From positions 27,257,079-27,321,078 of the forward strand of contig CM055313.2 of NCBI GenBank assembly GCA_029255685.2: a DNA stretch of 64,000 bases, written 5' to 3'. The stretch is from Silene conica (lineage: Eukaryota > Streptophyta > Magnoliopsida > Caryophyllales > Caryophyllaceae). Positions 37,560-48,690 of this stretch are shown in pieces (positions within the stretch are counted from its first letter, which is position 1; every line of letters begins with the position of its first letter). The translations under genes were made by a program, and so were the position numbers. Under the pieces are notes generated by a model, which saw only the letters and a program-made list of their open reading frames with translations, searched no databases and was not told where the DNA came from.

Positions 37560-38143
37560 ATTTTTTCAAACAAAAAACAAAGAGAATTTGTATGATCATG
37601 CAAATTGAGGCAAATAGTCAAAGATCAAATACCGCTGTAACGTCGGCGCAACTTGACTTCTAGTGGAAAGCACCTCCTTAAACTCCATCTAAGGCACTTC
37701 TATATGAGCAGTTTCTTTCAGAACGAATTCTATTAGAGGACCGCTTGGTTGGATGAGAGGGATTACCACGAGCGTCCTCCTTCTTTGCGCGGCTGAAATT
37801 GGACATGCTACTTTAGCAGAAAACTGAGTTGGGATGATCCGCTTCTATAATTCCAATTTCAAGCTTCTGGAGATCAAAGGTGTTGATAAAATTTTCATTA
37901 CAACAAGTGGGTCATCATATATCCCATCTCTTCTTCACCCTCATGAATTACCAACTTCCCTTTCTCTTCCCTTTCTCTTACCCTGAAACTATATCCGTCT
38001 TATTTGAAGGGGGCTCAGTTTCCACGGGTTCGTTGATAGTCACACTTTTACAACGACGATGGACTCTATTAGGAGTTACTTTAGCAGCGGAGTGGGGCTC
38101 AATCGGTGGAGATCCTTCATCAGCCATAGTTGGGGACTCTTCA
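37560..38143 (-). pseudogene. Element F fragment, probably third-ORF region
   Basis: This is F sequence between elements B and E, at the position that in B and C is occupied by the third ORF. Near 37980-38140 the minus strand has Pro/Ser/Thr/Lys-rich coding potential, like the N-terminal part of the third ORF in B and C, but no domain is recognisable. Ends at the cttca target site of E. Confidence 0.4.
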
Positions 38144-38723
38144 TGTAACACCCCGATTTATTAAGGAGCCTTTAGCAAGACATCCTCAGTAAATTGGGCT
38201 GTTACCATCTCGGAATATCCGAGGCAGTGAATAACAAAGTAAAACAACCAAAGTACTTTATAAAACCCGATAAAATTTAAACTTTTGTTGTTACATAGAT
38301 TACATAGAAGATAAAAGCATAACTGACGACTACTCTATATATGATGTAGATCTAACTCGGTCTCAAGTCCGCATCTCACATTCCCGTCCCAGCTCCTGGT
38401 TCGTCTGTCTCTTTCCTGTAGAATCTACTCCCCATTCCGGATCATCGTAGGTGTCACACGAATACACAGGGTCAACCGCGAGGTTGAGTAGGTAAAAACA
38501 GATAAGACATAATTAACAATAGAACAGTATCCTCCTCCAACTCCATATCATCCAATCAACCACTTCACCTCCGTCACACCACACCTCCATCACACCACAC
38601 CTCCCATGGCCATATCACAAGTCCCATGTCACAAGACCCATATCAAAAGACCCATTTCACACCTCCCGATCTCCACAGTGATCAGTAATAATAATACAAT
38701 CCACAGTACAGTAATAATCAATT
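38144..38723 (-). repeat. Element E left arm, outer part
   Basis: 580 bp starting tgtaacaccccg, inverted with respect to 52966-53545. It includes CTCGGA-3-TCCGAG-type hairpin sequence (38210-38226) that is also present in D. Confidence 0.85.
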
Positions 38724-40212
38724 TGAAGAGTCTATTGATATAATATACTCAAGAAGGGGGGGGGGGGGGTTGAATTGAGTATGCCTTATTCTTAAATCTT
38801 CTTCGATGTGTGTATGGTTGTATGAAGATCTTCGAGTTGAGCAAATAATAAAGAGAGACACAATATTTTTGAAGTGGTTCAGTCTCACACTTTGAGACCT
38901 ACGTCCACTATTCTCGATTAATAAAATTAGTACCAACTCTGGATTACAAATTTATCAACCCTACTCGTGCGACTTTGATGTTAGTCACAACTCAATCTAG
39001 ATACCGTTAAATATCTAGCTACGACAAATACCGTTAAATATTTGTCTTACAATGAGTACCGCTAAATACTCGTTCTATCTTACGTAAATAAGATAAAGTC
39101 TTCAATGTTTTCTTGGTGTCACAATCTTGAATGAATAAGATCAATGCTTGAGCACTTGAATCTTGAATCGGATATGACAATGAAAAGCTCGAACTTGTAG
39201 AATATGAACGGCGGTTTTTCTCTCTCGATATGCGTGTATATGTGTGTGTGTGTGTGTTTCGTATGTTTTAATGTATCATGGTAGTCTATTTATATAGAAT
39301 ATGTATCTAGGTAATTTAAACCCTAGATGATTTAGGAACATTACTTAAACTAGAATACCAGTCTTTTAGTAATACTACCTTAAATCTAATCTTAATATAT
39401 TTAGGAAAGATTTAATAATATACTATATGTATTATATAAGGAATCAATTTCCTAATTCATATTTAGAAAAGATCTTTATATAATAAACAATTAGTATTCT
39501 TATTAAATCAACTTCCTAAACCATGTCAAAGATAATAAAATATATTACCATAATATAATCTTAGTTTGTTTAGGATATTAAATAAATACATAATATTTAT
39601 TTAAGTAAGTCCTTACACGACTTATGGTAATTGTGTCATATTACACGTTTCCCAAAGTCGAAACATACTATATTTAGATTATATATTTTTGACAATTAAA
39701 ATCATATAAAAATCCTTAGTTTAAATAAATAATTATCTCATAAGACAATTATTTATTCCTTATTTAACTTAAAGATATTTTATATAATCCTGTTAAGATT
39801 AACAATTCTATTTATTAAAATAGAATACCAGTTAAACACTAATTCTTCACGACACTAATATAGAAACAATTGTTTCAGCTCAAACACATATATATTCCGA
39901 TCATTTCTTCATGATATAGAGTTATAGCTACGGGCTATAACTAGGATCAATCTTGTACTAGAGCTATAGTTGATGAATATAACTTTAGTTCATTATGCGC
40001 GGTTGAGATCTTCTATCAATCTTCGACTTAGTCAATTCATTGACTAACATGCTTGAATCTTTTATACTTGATTGATTAGATCTTCTTACTAATGTTCTGT
40101 ACACTTAGCACACGATTATACATACGAGTATATAATATATAAATAGCTAGACTTGTCATTATCAAAACATAAACATATATACTATATATATATTTGAATA
40201 TATGGTTCAACA
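38724..40212 (-). repeat. Element C 3' LTR
   Basis: 1489 bp with TG/CA borders. A run of 14 G (38756-38769) is twice as long as the 7-G run in the partner LTR, and the TG microsatellite near 39240-39258 is also longer. The GTTATAGC hairpin lies at 39921-39941. Confidence 0.95.
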
Positions 40213-40861
40213 AATTCCCCCTTTTTGATGATGGCAAGTCTCTCTTAGATTTTGTGTCTAAGTGTATGTTCCCCCTCAATATAATAATGGTCATTTATAG
40301 TAAAGAGTCACTTAGGGTTTTTAGCTTCTATCTATCTCATATCCTTTAAGGACCCTAAGAGACAATGGATTACGACAAGGAGCAAGCTTAGGCAAATTCT
40401 AATCTAAGTCGCATATTTCCCCCTCTTGACATCATCGAAAAGATGAGAACAAAGACATGAAACGACTAGAATAATATACGTACGAAGCATAAGCAAGCAT
40501 ATAAACGAGTCGAAATAATATGAACATAGAGAATATCACATAACCACATACGGAATGTTAAAAATATACACAACAATCGAAAATATTAAGCCAATGGGCC
40601 GAATGTGGGGCAATGTTTAAGAAAATGGGCCTGGCTAGGTTAGTGCATAATGGGCCTGCAAAAGATAACAAATACGATGGGCCAAGTCAAAAGGAAATAG
40701 AAGGTTAGGCCGCATCAGAACAGGAACTAAGTTTTGGCGGATTTCTTAATGGGCCAGGGAAGGTCATTGGGCCACAACACAAAGGAGTTTATAAGTCCAC
40801 CCCAGACTTTGAACAAAACAACAACAAACCAACTTCAATCCAACAACGAAACAGAGACGGA
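40213..40861 (-). other. Element C 3' non-coding region with polypurine tracts and TGGGCC cluster
   Basis: The working polypurine tract (minus strand aaaaagggggaatt) abuts the LTR at 40213-40226, and further purine runs lie near 40271 and 40420. Six TGGGCC words lie at about 40593-40775. Equivalent to 27295-27945 in element B. Confidence 0.75.
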
Positions 40862-42382
40862 TCACGAACGAGAGCTTGAACCCGGATTCTTTGCATAAGG
40901 ATTCACATAGTCGGGTCGGGTACGGAATGCGAGGGTCTCCAACCTATCTAGGCAACTGTTCACGTTCCTTCCTTGAGCATTGAGTGCGATTTCGAAGTTA
41001 AGTACCTTGAGCGAGAGTGCCTTGACGGCCTCAAGTGCTTTAGAAGCATCCTCTCGCAACAACCCATGATCACGCACGATAGCTCCTCCTTGAGATGCAA
41101 GAAAAGAAAGACGATCACTCATGCTTAACAACTCCGAACAGACAACAGAGACCTCCGAGCCAATTTTCACCAAATGCTTATCCACTTTCTCCATCCATTC
41201 CGTTACCTTAACCTCAAAATCACGACCCCTCTTAACCCTGCTACCCCCTGCCTCCTCCTTCTCCTTTTTAGTTCCACACATACCAAGAATTTGATCCATC
41301 TTGGCTTCAAGACCCGCGAAGGATGGCGAAGGATGTGGAGTGGGTTCAGTTTTACCAAACGTAAGATCAACTCCGTCAAAACAAATTCCCATTAACTTCA
41401 ACAATCGATCACACATACGATCTTTTGGTTTAATCCCAAAACTGGAATCATCGACAACACCTTTCTTAAGCATTAATTCGGATACCCACATTCCATATGG
41501 AATGTCGATGGTGGAGCAGAACTTTTCCTTAATAAGAACACTTGAAACATGACAGATTTTATGGCAAACAAGAGATGCCAAATCAATTTTCTGTCCCTCC
41601 AACCAACTATACAACACTACGGCCTCAACACTAGCAAGCTTATCCCGACCACCCCGACGTGGTAACACAGTGTTCCATAAAAAGTTCAAGAAGAATTTTA
41701 ATTTGGGGTTGAATGAAACCGTAAGCAGAGGAGTGGTCTCAGTGGCATCCGCATCAAAATATTTCTTAATCACCAATTTTTGTTCTTTAGAGACTACACC
41801 CCATTCCTTTTTCAGGTCAAGAACTAATCCTTCTTGATCAAGTTTAAAGATGTCACAGATATCTGACTTCGTTATAACAACATCTCGACCATTGACAACA
41901 CCCCTTATCCCATCATCACACGGCTTAACTGAAGCAAAGAATTGAACCAACTCGATAGGAAATAACAAACCCGAGAAATCACTTATGTATTCCCACCCTT
42001 GAAATGTCAGAAAATCTTTAAAGAAACTCAATGATTTTGACCCACTGACCCACGACTTAGGGTAAAACCGACCCGCATGAATGGCGTAAGGTAAAACTCG
42101 ATCAATTAACGTACCTTCTTGTTTGGTCATGCGTACTTTCTCAAGACCCGCACGAGTTGCTTCGACAGAGTATTCAGGAAACATAGGGCGAGGGACTTGA
42201 GAGTCGAATTCTTGCATGTCATCAGAGTTAGAGGGTGAACCACGATTAAGTTTGCGTCGTTTGCTCTGGTCGGGGGTGGGAGCGACCGATGCTATCGGAG
42301 TCGGGGAAGGTGGAGGTGATGGGGTTGATGAAGGAGGTGTGGGTTTCTTTTGTTGAGAACGGGTTGCACGAGATGGTGGCAT
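40862..42382 (-). CDS. Element C third ORF (506 aa), retrotransposon protein of unknown function
   Basis: An open frame of 506 codons lies between pol and the 3' LTR. The N-terminal ~45 residues are Pro/Ser-rich, followed by a basic KRRKLNR stretch. The core (IDRVLPYAIHAGRFYP, LLFPIELVQFFASVK, VLDLKKEWGVVSKEQK, PYGMWVSELMLKKGVVDD) is close to the third ORF of element B. The C-terminal part is rich in hydrophobic repeats (VDKHLVKIGSEVSVV, ALSLKVLNFEIALN) and may form coiled coils. There is no signal peptide or membrane segment. Position matches the env-like ORF of Sireviruses, but the sequence suggests a cytosolic or nuclear protein. Function unknown. Confidence 0.75.
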   Translation of the reverse strand: MPPSRATRSQQKKPTPPSSTPSPPPSPTPIASVAPTPDQSKRRKLNRGSPSNSDDMQEFDSQVPRPMFPEYSVEATRAGLEKVRMTKQEGTLIDRVLPYAIHAGRFYPKSWVSGSKSLSFFKDFLTFQGWEYISDFSGLLFPIELVQFFASVKPCDDGIRGVVNGRDVVITKSDICDIFKLDQEGLVLDLKKEWGVVSKEQKLVIKKYFDADATETTPLLTVSFNPKLKFFLNFLWNTVLPRRGGRDKLASVEAVVLYSWLEGQKIDLASLVCHKICHVSSVLIKEKFCSTIDIPYGMWVSELMLKKGVVDDSSFGIKPKDRMCDRLLKLMGICFDGVDLTFGKTEPTPHPSPSFAGLEAKMDQILGMCGTKKEKEEAGGSRVKRGRDFEVKVTEWMEKVDKHLVKIGSEVSVVCSELLSMSDRLSFLASQGGAIVRDHGLLREDASKALEAVKALSLKVLNFEIALNAQGRNVNSCLDRLETLAFRTRPDYVNPYAKNPGSSSRS

Positions 42383-42967
42383 TGTGGTGATAGAAATGGT
42401 GGTTTTGGATGGAGGTTGTAATGGTGGTTGGTAATTTTTGTTTTAATGGAGTTTAGAGGTTTTGAGGTTAATAATGGAGGAAGTGAGAAGTAATTTTTAG
42501 GTAGTTGGGTTTGGGGACGGTAATAATGGATGGTGAGTGAGGTAAGTTTGAGGGAGTTGGGGTAATAATTGGGTTTGGGTGGAAAGTCAAAGGCTAGGTT
42601 TAGTAGGGGACACGTGGCAGTCGTGTGTGGGGCTTGGTTTGGGTGGAGACGTGGCATAGGGGGGACCATTACACACACTTTGTGTGTTTAATTTGAGGTA
42701 AAGTTTTTTGTTTTATAATATTTGAATATTATTATTTTGTATATATTGTAATATGTATGTTGTGGGACAATTATAATATGTGACGTAATATTATTGTGAG
42801 ATTGATTTGTGCACACATTCATATATGTAAATCGTATAATATAACTATAATCACAAAATTTATCATCGAATATATACATACACATGCAGCGGAGTATACG
42901 GACACAGTCATATAATCTCATCTGAACCGTAGTCAGTCATTGGGTTATTTTTGCTTTTAAGATTTGA
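42383..42967 (-). other. Element C spacer between pol and third ORF
   Basis: On the plus strand it is GT-rich (many ggtggt and ggttt words) and then AT-rich. It matches 22136-22719 in element B. No ORF is supported. Confidence 0.6.
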
Positions 42968-45900
42968 TTAGGTGCCACCGATTAAACCAATTTCCAATCG
43001 CAAAGTCTCAAAGCGTTCTCTAGCCAATGGTTTAGTGAAGATATCTGCCCATTTTTTTTCCGTACTACAAAATTCCAATTTTATATTTTTCTTTTCAACA
43101 TGGTCTCTTAGAAAGTGGTGTCTAATTTCAATATGTTTGGTCCTCGAGTGCTGGGCTGGGTTTTTAGATATAATTATAGCACTCGTATTATCACATAAGA
43201 TAGGCACACATCCAACATCAACACCATAATCATGTAACTGTTGCTTTAACCATAAAAGTTGAGAACATACCAGTGCGGCTGCAATATATTCTGCTTCAGC
43301 AGTTGAGAGAGCGACAGAGTTTTGTTTCTTGGATCCCCAAGATATAATACAAGGACCTACAAAGGTAGCAAGTCCGGAGGTACTTTTTCTGTCTAAAGAA
43401 CATCCTGCATAATCCGCATCTGAATATCCTACTAGGTTAAAGTTACAGTCCATAGGATACCATAGATATAACTTTGAGGTTCCGATTAGGTATCTTAATA
43501 TTCTTTTAACTGCAATCATGTGTGATTCTTTTGGTGCAGATTGGAATCTCGCACAAACACAGACACTAAACATTATATCAGGACGACTTGCTGTAAGATA
43601 AAGAAGTGAGCCAATCATACCTCTGTAAGTTGTTTCATCTACAGACTTACCATCTTCGTCTTTGGTTAACTTCTTATCTGTGACCATTGGAGTAGGCATT
43701 GCATGAGAGGTTTCCATTCCAAATTTCTTTAGTAACTCCTTGACGTATTTTTGTTGATGAACTTTGATTCCTTCTTCAGTTTGTTGTATTTGAAGTCCAA
43801 GGAAGAACTTTAGTTCTCCCATCATACTCATCTCGAACTCAGAAGTCATCAACTCAGAGAAGTACTTGCACAACTTTTTATTAGTTGAGCCGAAAATAAT
43901 ATCGTCAACATAGATCTGAACAACTAGTAGATCTGAGTTTTCGCTTTTAAGAAATAGGGTTTTATCCACAGACCCTCTCTTGAATCCACTCTCCAATAGG
44001 AACTTTGATAATCTATCGTACCATGCCCTAGGTGCTTGTTTCAGACGATATAGTGCTTTGTCCAATTTGAATACATGATCCTTGAGTTTGCTGTCAGGAA
44101 ATCCAGGAGGTTGTTCAACAAATACTTCCTCTTGGAGATAGCCATTAAGAAATGCAGTCTTAACGTCCATCTGAAAAAGCTTCATTCCCTTGTGTGCTGC
44201 AAATGCAATGAGTAGTCTTATTGCCTCAAGACGAGCAACAGGAGCAAAGGTTTCGTCATAATCGATCCCTTCCTGTTGGTTGTATCCTTGAACTACTAGT
44301 CTGGCCTTATTTCGCACAATGACTCCAGTGTCATCCAATTTGTTTCTGAATACCCATCTAGTTCCAATGACAGTTCTGTCCTTAGGTCGAGGAACAAGAT
44401 GCCAAACTTTGTTTCTTTCAAATTGCTGGAGTTCTTCTTGCATGGCAACTATCCAGTCTGGTTCTGCGAGAGCTTCCTTGATATTTGAAGGTTCAATGGT
44501 GGAGAGAAAGGAGTAGAATGAGCAAAAGTTATTTAAGCTCCTTCGAGTCTGAACTCCATCTGTCAGGCTTCCTATGACATTGTCCAAAGGATGAGAACCT
44601 TTGTATCTCCATTTCCTTGATTGATCATTTGCATTCCCTGAACTTGACTCGGGATCTTGACTTGTTCCCCCTGAATCCAAACCTGGGTTTATAGTAGAGT
44701 CAGGTATAACTCTGGCCTCTTTCCTTTGGTTTTGATTCAAAGTTACAGCTTCATTAGCTGTAACTCTGGGTTCCAAGTCATTGGTTTGAGAGTTATCTAC
44801 AGTATCATCAACTGTAGTTTCATCTCTCGCACCATTTTCTCCCAAGTTGAGTTCATCATGAATTCCTTGAGGTTCTCCTTCTTCAATTTCCATTTCAGGA
44901 GGATCTTCCCTTGATAACCTGAAATCAGGTTCGTCTAGGTTTTCCTCTATATCCTGTAATGGCTTATCGAAGACATTATTCTCATCAATGATAACATGAA
45001 TACTTTCCTCTATGCATAAAGTACGTTTGTTAAAAACTTTGTAGGCTTTACTATGATCTGAATATCCTATAAAGATTGCTTCATCACTTCTAGGGTCGAA
45101 TTTGCTTAATTTGTTTTTACCATTGTTGTGAACAAAGCATTTACTACCAAAGCATCTTAAGTGTGATATGTTTGGTTTACGACCACGGAGAAGTTCATAA
45201 GGAGTCTTTTTAAGGATAGGTCTAATCATAGCACGGTTATGAATATAGCAAGCTGTACTAATAGCCTCAGCCCAAAAGTTTCTAGGTAGGCCACTACAAA
45301 GAAGCATTGTTCTAGCCATGTCTTCTAGGGTTCTGTTCATTCGTTCTACGACTCCATTTTGTTGTGGGGTTCTAGGGGCCGAGAAGTTATGACCAACACC
45401 ATTGGTTTTACAGAACTCAATAAAAGCATGATTGTCGAACTCAGTTCCATGATCAGTACGGATTGTTACTAGGTTTGATTTATATTTGTTTTGGACAAGT
45501 TTCATGAGACTAACAAATTCATCGAAAGTTTCGTCTTTAGAGTGAAGAAAGATTGGCCAAACAAATCTAGAGTAATCATCAACTAGAACGAAAACGTACC
45601 TGGAACCACCTCTGCTTCTTACCTTCATAGGGCCACATAGATCCATGTGTACTAGTTCAAGAGCTTGTTCTGTGCTTACCACTCTTTTTGGCTTAAAGGA
45701 TGATCTGACGTGTTTACATCGTGCACATGTGTCACACATCTTTTCTTGATCAAATTTGATCTTTGGAAGACCTTCGACCAAGTCCCATCTTTTTAGCTTA
45801 CTTAGAATAGGTGAGCTAATATGACCAAATCTCTTGTGCCATAGACATGGATCATCTAACGTAACTTTCATGCATGATAGAGAATCAGTAGGTACAATAT

Positions 45901-46270
45901 TTAAATCAATCATATAAACATTTTTCATCCTGTGACCTTCAAGTATCACTTTACTGGTGCCTTCTAAGATTATACGACATATATCTGAATGAAAAACCAC
46001 TTTATTTCCTTTGTCACATAATTGAGATATACTGATAAGATTGTGTTTGAGACCATTTACAAGGTATACATCATTTATAGCATGAGAGGATGAAATACCT
46101 ATCTTACCAATTCCAATGATCTTTCCCTTTTTGTTATCACCGAATGTGACTTTACCTCCGTCAAAAGGTTTTAGGGTTTGGAATAGGTTTACGTCGCCTG
46201 TCATATGTCTTGAGCATCCACTGTCGAGATACCATAGGTTATTTTCCTTGGCGACAAACTGCGCAAATAA
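42968..46270 (-). CDS. Element C pol: protease, integrase, RT, RNase H
   Basis: Read on the minus strand. The protease motif ([15 protein letters not shown]) lies at about 46195-46245, GAG-pre-integrase ([10 protein letters not shown]) near 45840, and the integrase with [15 protein letters not shown] and [13 protein letters not shown] at about 45270-45680. The RT with [12 protein letters not shown] and the catalytic YVDDIIFG lies at about 43850-44450, and RNase H with [16 protein letters not shown] and CDNTSAI at about 43010-43420. It makes and inserts the DNA copy. The order is that of Ty1/copia. The frame is open from just after the protease motif to the end. As a young copy it could supply proteins to relatives such as B. 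Confidence 0.92.
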   Translation of the reverse strand, partial: LFAQFVAKENNLWYLDSGCSRHMTGDVNLFQTLKPFDGGKVTFGDNKKGKIIGIGKIGISSSHAINDVYLVNGLKHNLISISQLCDKGNKVVFHSDICRIILEGTSKVILEGHRMKNVYMIDLNIVPTDSLSCMKVTLDDPCLWHKRFGHISSPILSKLKRWDLVEGLPKIKFDQEKMCDTCARCKHVRSSFKPKRVVSTEQALELVHMDLCGPMKVRSRGGSRYVFVLVDDYSRFVWPIFLHSKDETFDEFVSLMKLVQNKYKSNLVTIRTDHGTEFDNHAFIEFCKTNGVGHNFSAPRTPQQNGVVERMNRTLEDMARTMLLCSGLPRNFWAEAISTACYIHNRAMIRPILKKTPYELLRGRKPNISHLRCFGSKCFVHNNGKNKLSKFDPRSDEAIFIGYSDHSKAYKVFNKRTLCIEESIHVIIDENNVFDKPLQDIEENLDEPDFRLSREDPPEMEIEEGEPQGIHDELNLGENGARDETTVDDTVDNSQTNDLEPRVTANEAVTLNQNQRKEARVIPDSTINPGLDSGGTSQDPESSSGNANDQSRKWRYKGSHPLDNVIGSLTDGVQTRRSLNNFCSFYSFLSTIEPSNIKEALAEPDWIVAMQEELQQFERNKVWHLVPRPKDRTVIGTRWVFRNKLDDTGVIVRNKARLVVQGYNQQEGIDYDETFAPVARLEAIRLLIAFAAHKGMKLFQMDVKTAFLNGYLQEEVFVEQPPGFPDSKLKDHVFKLDKALYRLKQAPRAWYDRLSKFLLESGFKRGSVDKTLFLKSENSDLLVVQIYVDDIIFGSTNKKLCKYFSELMTSEFEMSMMGELKFFLGLQIQQTEEGIKVHQQKYVKELLKKFGMETSHAMPTPMVTDKKLTKDEDGKSVDETTYRGMIGSLLYLTASRPDIMFSVCVCARFQSAPKESHMIAVKRILRYLIGTSKLYLWYPMDCNFNLVGYSDADYAGCSLDRKSTSGLATFVGPCIISWGSKKQNSVALSTAEAEYIAAALVCSQLLWLKQQLHDYGVDVGCVPILCDNTSAIIISKNPAQHSRTKHIEIRHHFLRDHVEKKNIKLEFCSTEKKWADIFTKPLARERFETLRLEIGLIGGT

Positions 46271-46299
46271 TTTTAAAGACAGGATTTAGGTACCCAAGC

Positions 46300-48651
46300 A
46301 TACTTGGGTCCTTTGTTGTTAGTAATCACAAATACATCTTCCTTTTTAACCCAGACTTGTCTTACATAGGTCTTTCTATATTGGTAGTGGTTGGGTTTTG
46401 ATGTTCTTGTGTAAGTTTTTATTTTGGACTCTTGGTGACCATTTTTTGTGTGATGTTTGAGGAGTCTGTTTGGTTCTGTTTTTCTTTTCTTCGTAGTCAA
46501 ATGTCATGTCATAGAACCATCTGTGGTCAATGTTTCTTTCCTCAGTTTTGTCACCATCACTATCAGAGACAGAAATAGTGTCGCTTGGAATTCCTAAGGA
46601 TTTAACAAACTTAACTCCGGTTTCAAAATCTTGTGCGTGTTTCACACAGTTTTCTCGGAGGTGTCCAGTATGGCCACAATAAGTGCATATTAAATACTCA
46701 GGAAGGTCGGCATATTTTCTTCTTCTAAAGTCTCTATCTGTTGGACTTTGTTTACACTTTGAGTGATCCCTTCTTCCATAACATTCGTGACCTAAACCCA
46801 TCTTCATGTTGTTGTCGGATTGTTCAGTTAGGAAGTTTAGAACGTTGGTGCTTCCTTCCCACTTATCATGAACTTTCCGAGCATGAAGAAGGAGGTCTTT
46901 CAAGGAGTCTATTTCTTTCTTACATTCACTATGGTCAGTGTTGCTAGACTCTTTTAGGTTTTGAATGTCTTTATGGAAGTCAGACACAATTTTGGCATGT
47001 TCTTTCTTGATTTTAGATATACTGAATTCTAGATCCATGATTTTGCTTTCGAGAATCTCAACTTCTTCTTGATGAGTCTCATCTTCGACCATAGTCGAAG
47101 ATTCTGACTTAAGCCGTTCATTAACCTTTCTTAATTCTGAAGTTATAGCTTCATTAGCTATAACTTTAGATTGAAGCTCTTTAATGTTGAGTTTTAGTTT
47201 TGAGGTTATAGCTTCATTAGCTATAACTTTAGACTCAAGAACCTTTTTCTCAGACATAACTGTTTCCAACTTAGCATTTGCTTCAATGCTTATTTTGGAT
47301 TTCAGTTTCTTAGCTTTGGCTTTCAGAAGTTGATTTTCCTCAGCAATATCGAGGATCTGCTCTTTCAAGTCATCTAACTCAAGATTTTGTTCATGACATT
47401 GGTCTAGGGTTTTCTCAAAATATTTAATTAGCATAGCCTTAGATAAGTTTTTAACTTGACTTTTGAGTTGAAGAAAATTTACCTCTTCGTCGTCGTCGTC
47501 TGAGTCTGATTCTCCAAGGAGACACATATTCGATGCGTCATCTTCATCATTGTCGTTTGAGATTAGATCTAGGCTGACGTTGCTTAGGCATAGGTTTGCT
47601 ACCTCTTCTTCTTCAGAGTCCTCGTCATCTTCAGATTCTAATTCTCCCCAGCATGACGCAAGCATTACTTTCTTAAACTCTGTTTTGGTCTTTTCTCTTT
47701 TTGACTTGTCTTTGATTTTGTCCCAACTTGGCAATCTTTGATCATGTGGTCTTGTTGTCCACACTTGAAACATCCTCTTTTGAAGAATGTTTGTTTGGAG
47801 TCAGTTTTCTTTTTGTCGAACGTTTTGTTGTTAGAGTTTTTGTATCTACCTTTGAAAAATGCTTTCTTAAATCGTCTAGCGAATAGAACTGTTTCATCCT
47901 CAAGTTCTTCTTCGCTTACTTCGCTTGTGGAGGCTTGTAAAGCGACTCCCTTTCCTTTGGGATCATCATCGTTTTTATTTAGTATGATCTCGTGAGCCAT
48001 TAAGGATCCAATCAATTCTTGGTAAGTGATTTTAGATAAATCACGTGCTTCCTCTATGGCCGTGACCTTAGGTTGCCATTTTTTGGTGAGACTCCTAAGA
48101 ATCTTACGAATGATATCCTCAGAATCAATCTTTTTGCCAAGGTTCCGCAGTTCATTAATAATACAAGAAAATCGTGCAGACATGCTATCAATAGATTCAT
48201 TCTTTTCCATATTGAAAAGTTCATATCTTTGAACGAGCAAGTCTATACGATGTTTCCTGACTGCGGATGTTCCTTCATAAGCAAGTTCGAGACTATCCCA
48301 TATTTCCTTAGCGGAACTACAGGATGAGAATCTATCGAATTCTGAGGTTATCATACCGTTCTGTAGGAGGCTCATGGCCTTAGAGTTTTTCTCTGCAATT
48401 TTGTAGTCACTTTCCACATAATCGCTTTCCATCTTTTCATAGGTTGTTCCATTTGCGGCGGCGACCAAGATCTTCTTTGGTCCAGTTTGGATGATCTTCC
48501 AACATTCCCAATCACAACCCTTGATGTAATGACTCATCATATTTTTCCATAAACTATAGTTTTTGCCATCGAAGATAGGGCACTTGAGATGCTTGGAATC
48601 CATTGATGAAAGAGTATATAATATAGAATCAATAGAAGGATCAAAACTCAC
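46300..48651 (-). pseudogene. Element C gag: capsid-like domain, two zinc knuckles, coiled coil
   Basis: Same architecture as element B: the gag domain at the N-terminus (48651 downward), a CCHC knuckle (CFKCGQQDHMIKDC) near 47730-47775, an acidic segment, a long coiled coil with the twice-repeated peptide VIANEAIT (DNA hairpins at 47142-47164 and 47215-47237), and a second CCHC knuckle (CTYCGHTGHLRENC) near 46645-46690. It is interrupted about once or twice. Sireviruses typically encode such an extended gag. Confidence 0.88.
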
Positions 48652-48676
48652 GCGGCTAGGCGATCAAGAGCACGAG

Positions 48677-48688
48677 GCTCTGATACCA
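48677..48688 (-). promoter_or_regulatory. Primer binding site of element C
   Basis: The minus strand reads TGGTATCAGAGC two bases from the LTR border, complementary to initiator tRNA-Met. Confidence 0.92.
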
Positions 48689-48690
48689 AT

